Assembly: GCF_009759665.1 (NCBI RefSeq)
Contig: NZ_WQNE01000005.1
Coordinates: 245,807-309,806, forward strand
Length of the DNA: 64,000 bases
Origin: Bradyrhizobium cajani
GTDB lineage: Bacteria > Pseudomonadota > Alphaproteobacteria > Rhizobiales > Xanthobacteraceae
Direction of reading: 5' to 3'
Position 1 is the first letter of the stretch. Every line of letters starts with the position of its first letter. The position numbers and the translations under genes are program-made. The notes under the pieces were generated by a model. The model was not told where the DNA came from. It was given only the letters and a program-made list of their open reading frames with translations, and did no database searches. Positions 60,973 through 64,000 of the stretch are shown here, in pieces.

Positions 60973-61926
60973 ATGCGAATAGCTCGGATCATCGCTGTCT
61001 TGTGCCAGGTGCTTGTGCTGAGGCCGGCGCTGGCGGAGGAGGCGCCACCCCCCGCCGCGCCGCCGGGTACCCAGGAACCCGCGAAGCCGGCGGACAAACC
61101 CGCAGACGCCCGCGAGAGCGACACGCGGGAGTCGATCTGCCTGATCATCGAGGCCGCCGCGCGCGACAATAACCTGCCGCTGGAGTTCTTCGCGCGCGTG
61201 ATCTGGCAGGAGAGCCGCTTCCAGGCTGACGCGGTGGGGCCCATGACGCGCAGCGGGGAGCACGCACAGGGGATCGCGCAGTTCATGCCGGGCACCGCGA
61301 GCGAGCGCGGGCTGCTCAATCCCTTCAATCCGGTGCAGGCGCTGCCGAAGTCGGCGGAGTTCTTGAACGAGCTGCGCAATCAGTTCGGCAATCTCGGCCT
61401 TGCGGCAGCGGCCTACAATGCCGGGCCGCGGCGGGTGCAGGAATGGCTTGCGGGTACCGGCGGCATGCCGGAGCAGACGCGCAACTATGTCTACGCCATC
61501 ACCGGAACGACCGTTGACGCCTGGGCCAAGGCAGGAGCGACCGGCAAGGGCCCGCCGAGCTCGCCGCCGACAAGCTGCCGCGATCTGATGGCACTCCTGA
61601 AGCGCGCGCCAAACGCCTTTGTCGCCGAGCTCGAGCAGCATGTCGAGCTGGCTGCCGCAAAGATCTGGGGCGTGCAGCTCGCCGCCGGCTTCGACCGCAA
61701 CAGGGCACTGGCGATGTATTCCCGCGCGGTCACCCGGCTGAGCGCCGTGATCGGCGAGCGCGATCCAAGCCTGCTCTCCTCGGTGATGCGCAGCCGCGGC
61801 ACGCGCGCCTTCTATCAGGTGCGCATCGGCGCCGACACGCGTAGCGAGGCGGACGATCTGTGCAACCGCATCCGCAAGGCCGGCGGGGCCTGCTTCGTGC
61901 TGAAGAACCGCGGGGTGAGCGGGTAG
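60973..61926 (+). CDS. Lytic transglycosylase (SLT) with C-terminal SPOR-like segment
   Basis: 317 residues from the ATG at 60973 (MRIARIIAVLCQVLVLRPALAEE), a signal peptide cleaved after ALA. After a Pro/Ala linker the SLT domain shows the catalytic Glu (FFARVIWQESRFQADAVGP), AQGIAQFMPGTASERGL and AAAAYNAGPRRVQEWL. It cleaves peptidoglycan glycan strands to 1,6-anhydro-muropeptides in the periplasm. The last about 70 residues (AFYQVRIGADTRSEADDLCNRIRKAGGACFVLKN) resemble a SPOR domain, suggesting septal targeting like the carboxypeptidase at 47531. Confidence 0.92.
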   Translation: MRIARIIAVLCQVLVLRPALAEEAPPPAAPPGTQEPAKPADKPADARESDTRESICLIIEAAARDNNLPLEFFARVIWQESRFQADAVGPMTRSGEHAQGIAQFMPGTASERGLLNPFNPVQALPKSAEFLNELRNQFGNLGLAAAAYNAGPRRVQEWLAGTGGMPEQTRNYVYAITGTTVDAWAKAGATGKGPPSSPPTSCRDLMALLKRAPNAFVAELEQHVELAAAKIWGVQLAAGFDRNRALAMYSRAVTRLSAVIGERDPSLLSSVMRSRGTRAFYQVRIGADTRSEADDLCNRIRKAGGACFVLKNRGVSG

Positions 61927-61942
61927 GGGCGTCTCTCTCCTC

Positions 61943-62075
61943 TCGTCATTCCGGGGCGCGCCCTCTTGGGCGCGAGCCCGGAATCCATTTTCCCGCAGTC
62001 TCTGCCGCCCGATGGATTCTCAGATGCGCAATTGCGCATCATAGCTCGCGACTTCGTCGCGCCCCGGAATGACGG
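61943..62075. repeat. Intergenic repeat bounded by GTCATTCCGGGGCGCG and GCCCCGGAATGAC
   Basis: Inverted outer arms TCGTCATTCCGGGGCGCG and CGCGCCCCGGAATGACG enclose smaller hairpins (GCGCCCTCTTGGGCGC; AGATGCGCAATTGCGCATC). It fills the gap between the transglycosylase and azlC genes. The type is common in Bradyrhizobium by my recollection. Confidence 0.8.
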
Positions 62076-62180
62076 TGGTGGTGTCTCGCGCATGCCAGCT
62101 CCGCCGCGCGCTTCCTTGACGCGCGGCGCCGCATTGCCCGTTATGCGGGCACGATTCCTCATCCCCGGCCAAGACTCCCC

Positions 62181-62921
62181 GTGGCGCTTCCTCCGCTCGA
62201 TTCACCTCAATGGCAAAGCTCCTGGCGCGCCTTTGCGTGGGGGCTGCGCTCGATCACGCAGACGATCCTGACCATCGTGCTGTTCGTGACCTATCTCGGC
62301 ATCGGCGCGCTGGCCCACGACACCCATTTCAGCCTGCTCTGGGCGCTCGCCTCGACGCTGTTTGTCTGGGCAGGTCCTGCGCAGATCATCCTGATCACCA
62401 CGCTCGGCTCGGGTGCGACCATCATCCAGTCGGCGATTGCGGTGACCGTCAGCGCCATCCGCCTGTTTCCGATGGTGGTCTCGGTGCTGCCGCTGATGCG
62501 CACGCCGACGACCAAACGGCGCGAGTTGATCTTCGCCGCACATCTCACCGCGGTGACGTTGTGGGTCGAATGCCACCGCTTCCTGCCGCAGGTGCCTCGC
62601 GAGCGGCGCATCGCCTTTGTCCACGGGCTCGGCTGCGGCCTCGTCTCGGTGTGTCTCTGCGCCAACACGGTCGGCTATTTCCTCGCCGCCAACCTGACAC
62701 AGACGCTTGGAGCGGCGATCCTGCTGCTGACGCCGCTGTCCTTCCTGTTCTCGACCGCGCGCAACAGCCGTGAGGTTGCCGACATCGTCGCGCTCGGACT
62801 GGGCATATTGCTCTATCCGCTGGCCGCGAAGATGAACTCAGGCCTCGACATCCTCGTCAGCGGTGTCGTGGCCGGCACGATCGCCTATGGCGTGCATTGG
62901 TGGCGGGAGGTGCGCGCATGA
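62181..62921 (+). CDS. AzlC-family amino-acid exporter, large subunit
   Basis: 246 residues from a GTG at 62181 (MALPPLDSPQWQSSWRAFAWGLRSITQ). Membrane helices and the family signatures are visible: LFVWAGPAQIILITTLGSGATIIQSAIAVTVSAIRLFPMVVSVLPLM. AzlC works with the small AzlD in exporting branched-chain and other amino acids. The stop overlaps the azlD start (ATGA), so the pair is translationally coupled. No SD stands out before the GTG; an ATG is not available in frame nearby. Confidence 0.88.
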   Translation: MALPPLDSPQWQSSWRAFAWGLRSITQTILTIVLFVTYLGIGALAHDTHFSLLWALASTLFVWAGPAQIILITTLGSGATIIQSAIAVTVSAIRLFPMVVSVLPLMRTPTTKRRELIFAAHLTAVTLWVECHRFLPQVPRERRIAFVHGLGCGLVSVCLCANTVGYFLAANLTQTLGAAILLLTPLSFLFSTARNSREVADIVALGLGILLYPLAAKMNSGLDILVSGVVAGTIAYGVHWWREVRA

Positions 62922-63268
62922 GCCTTGCGCAGCTCAGCGGCGACTGGCACGCGCTCGCCGTGCTGTTCGTCGCTGGCGTCGTTCCGAACCAGATATGGCG
63001 CATGCTGGGCCTGTGGTTCGGCGGCGGCATCGACGAAGGCTCCGAGCTGCTGGTCTGGGTGAGGGCGGTCGCCACCGCGATCCTGGCCGGCGTCATCGCC
63101 CAGATCGTGGTGGAGCCGCCCGGAGCGCTCGCCAGCGTGCCGGATGCCTTACGCTATGGCGCGGTCGGCGCCGGGCTCGTGGCCTTCCTGCTGACCCGGC
63201 GCTCGATCTTCGCGGGCGTGGTGACTGGCGAAGTCTTCATGCTGGCCGGCAAGTGGTGGTTGGGCTAA
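62918..63268 (+). CDS. AzlD-family amino-acid exporter, small subunit
   Basis: 116 residues from the ATG at 62918, overlapping the azlC stop by 4 nt. Four hydrophobic segments (WHALAVLFVAGVVPNQIWRMLGLWFG, ELLVWVRAVATAILAGVIAQIVV, LRYGAVGAGLVAFLLT, FAGVVTGEVFMLAGKWWLG) match AzlD. It forms the exporter with AzlC. TrmO follows 31 bp later, perhaps in the same transcript but unrelated in function. Confidence 0.87.
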   Translation: MSLAQLSGDWHALAVLFVAGVVPNQIWRMLGLWFGGGIDEGSELLVWVRAVATAILAGVIAQIVVEPPGALASVPDALRYGAVGAGLVAFLLTRRSIFAGVVTGEVFMLAGKWWLG

Positions 63269-63299
63269 AACCGTCGGCGAACAGCAAGGAACAGGAAAT

Positions 63300-63791
63300 A
63301 TGGTTCGCGAACAGGAGCTCCGCGAGGGCGAGGTCGCCATCGAGCTGCCGCCCGCAGAGGATGCCGGCCTTGTCTTCATCGGCCGCATCCGCACCCCCTG
63401 GACGTCGCGGCTGGAGACGCCGCGGCAGGGGCGTCACGATGGCCCGATATGCCGCCTCGAGATTTTCGAACCGTTCGTGCCGGCTATCAAGGGCGTCGAT
63501 TTCTACAGCAATCTCGAAGTGCTCTACTGGCTCGACAAGTCGCGCCGCGACATCATCCTGCAAAGCCCGAAGAACAACGAGAAGACCCGCGGGACATTCT
63601 CGCTGCGCTCGCCGGTGCGGCCCAATCCGATCGGCACGTCCATCGTCAAGCTGGTCGGCATCGAGGGAAATGCGATCCTGGTGCGCGGGCTCGACTGCAT
63701 CGACAACACGCCGCTGATCGACATCAAGCCCGACCGCTGCGAGTTCACGCCGCTGGCCGCGCCGCAGCCGGGGGATTTCCAGACGGAGTGA
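63300..63791 (+). CDS. trmO: tRNA (N6-threonylcarbamoyladenosine(37)-N6)-methyltransferase TrmO
   Basis: 163 residues, AGGAAAT before the ATG. The TrmO/TsaA (UPF0066) fold is recognised by GLVFIGRIRTPWTSRLETPRQG, the SAM and tRNA loops NNEKTRGTFSLRSPVRPNPIGTSIVKL, and ILVRGLDCIDNTPLIDIKPD. It methylates t6A37 in certain Thr tRNAs with SAM. It is a complete gene of the short single-domain type. Confidence 0.93.
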   Translation: MVREQELREGEVAIELPPAEDAGLVFIGRIRTPWTSRLETPRQGRHDGPICRLEIFEPFVPAIKGVDFYSNLEVLYWLDKSRRDIILQSPKNNEKTRGTFSLRSPVRPNPIGTSIVKLVGIEGNAILVRGLDCIDNTPLIDIKPDRCEFTPLAAPQPGDFQTE

Positions 63792-63810
63792 GGGGGACTG
63801 CGCGCTAACC

Positions 63811-63879
63811 CCGTCATTGCGAGGAGCCCTTGCGACGAAGCAATCCAGACTGCATCCGCGGAGGGATTCTGGATTGCTT
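63811..63879. repeat. REP-type palindrome interrupted by the group II intron
   Basis: The left arm (CCGTCATTGCGAGGAGCCC from 63811, with AAGCAATCCAGA at 63838-63849) is complete. The right arm is cut after TCTGGATTGCTT (63868-63879), a perfect partner of 63838-63849. The missing complement (CGTCGCAAGGGCTCC...) is expected beyond the intron, outside the window. Confidence 0.85.
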
Positions 63880-64000
63880 GTGCGCCAGGCAAGCTGGCGT
63901 GGTCCAACCGGTGGAAGTCCGGTCCGGGTAAGCGGTAGCGAGCGCCCGGTAGTGAGTGTTGCGTGGCCGTCGGCAACGGCGGCTGCGAAGCGTACACAAC
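63880..64000 (+). mobile_element. Group II intron, 5' end (continues past the window)
   Basis: The sequence switches abruptly to GTGCGCC, the GUGYG 5' splice-site consensus of group II introns. It folds at once into domain-I-like hairpins: CGCCAG-GCAAG-CTGGCG, ACCGG...CCGGT with GGAAGTCCGG, and GCCGTC-GGCAA-CGGCGGC. The phrase GGTCCAACCGGTGGAAGTCCGG is a pattern I recall from bacterial group II introns. The reverse-transcriptase ORF and domains V-VI would lie outside the window. Confidence 0.82.

Overview
The window looks like a chromosomal segment of an alphaproteobacterium, most likely Bradyrhizobium or a close relative. This rests on the high GC, the FixK/FNR-type palindromes (TTGA-N6-TCAA), a panC/mipZ neighbourhood, a phasin with PhaR-like sites, a clpS-clpA pair, and several families of intergenic palindromes that I recall from Bradyrhizobium genomes. 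No rRNA or tRNA gene and no CRISPR array was seen.

Layout. 1-7.4 kb is an accessory-looking stretch: an edge-truncated alpha/beta hydrolase, an unusual reading frame joining a truncated Cache-type cyclase sensor to an acyltransferase, a 48-residue secreted peptide, a beta-lactamase-fold serine hydrolase and a membrane GH17 glucan enzyme. Three near-perfect FixK/FNR boxes lie in its two main intergenic gaps. 7.4-14.2 kb is a five-gene operon (phosphodiesterase, ABC ATPase, two permeases, binding protein) with 4-8 nt overlaps between its first four genes, divergent from a SorC-type regulator. 14.2-20 kb holds two NTF2-fold proteins, an ABM monooxygenase, an XRE regulator and a 1127-residue SAM-cyclase-ATPase-TPR protein.

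20.2-31 kb is a signalling and small-protein region: an isochorismatase-like hydrolase, two tiny membrane proteins, a single-domain response regulator, a CheB-like methylesterase, a CheB-CheR-PAS-HWE kinase fusion translationally coupled to a Crp/Fnr regulator, and a run of small helical proteins that includes a paralogous pair. 31-37.5 kb has two NodB-type deacetylases, MgtE, a small HTH protein with an in-frame 15-bp repeat, an aldo/keto reductase and a TolA/TonB-like protein. 37.5-38.8 kb is about 1.2 kb without a gene, packed with at least five structured repeats.

38.8-55 kb is mostly housekeeping: DUF599 protein, GST, DUF1489 protein, PanC, MipZ, a secreted alpha/beta hydrolase, VWA-like and DnaJ-like proteins, a D-Ala-D-Ala carboxypeptidase with a probable SPOR domain, a phasin, ClpS, ClpA and an MFS exporter. 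A decayed remnant of a Tad-pilus TadG-like gene lies between the phasin and clpS. 55.5-60.9 kb has an aldo/keto reductase and an aldoxime-to-nitrile-to-acid module (AraC regulator, nitrilase, aldoxime dehydratase) next to a HAD phosphatase. 61-64 kb has a lytic transglycosylase, an AzlC/AzlD pair and TrmO. The window ends in the first about 120 nt of what looks like a group II intron inserted in one arm of a REP-type palindrome.

All calls come from reading sequence and translations by eye; no database search was run.
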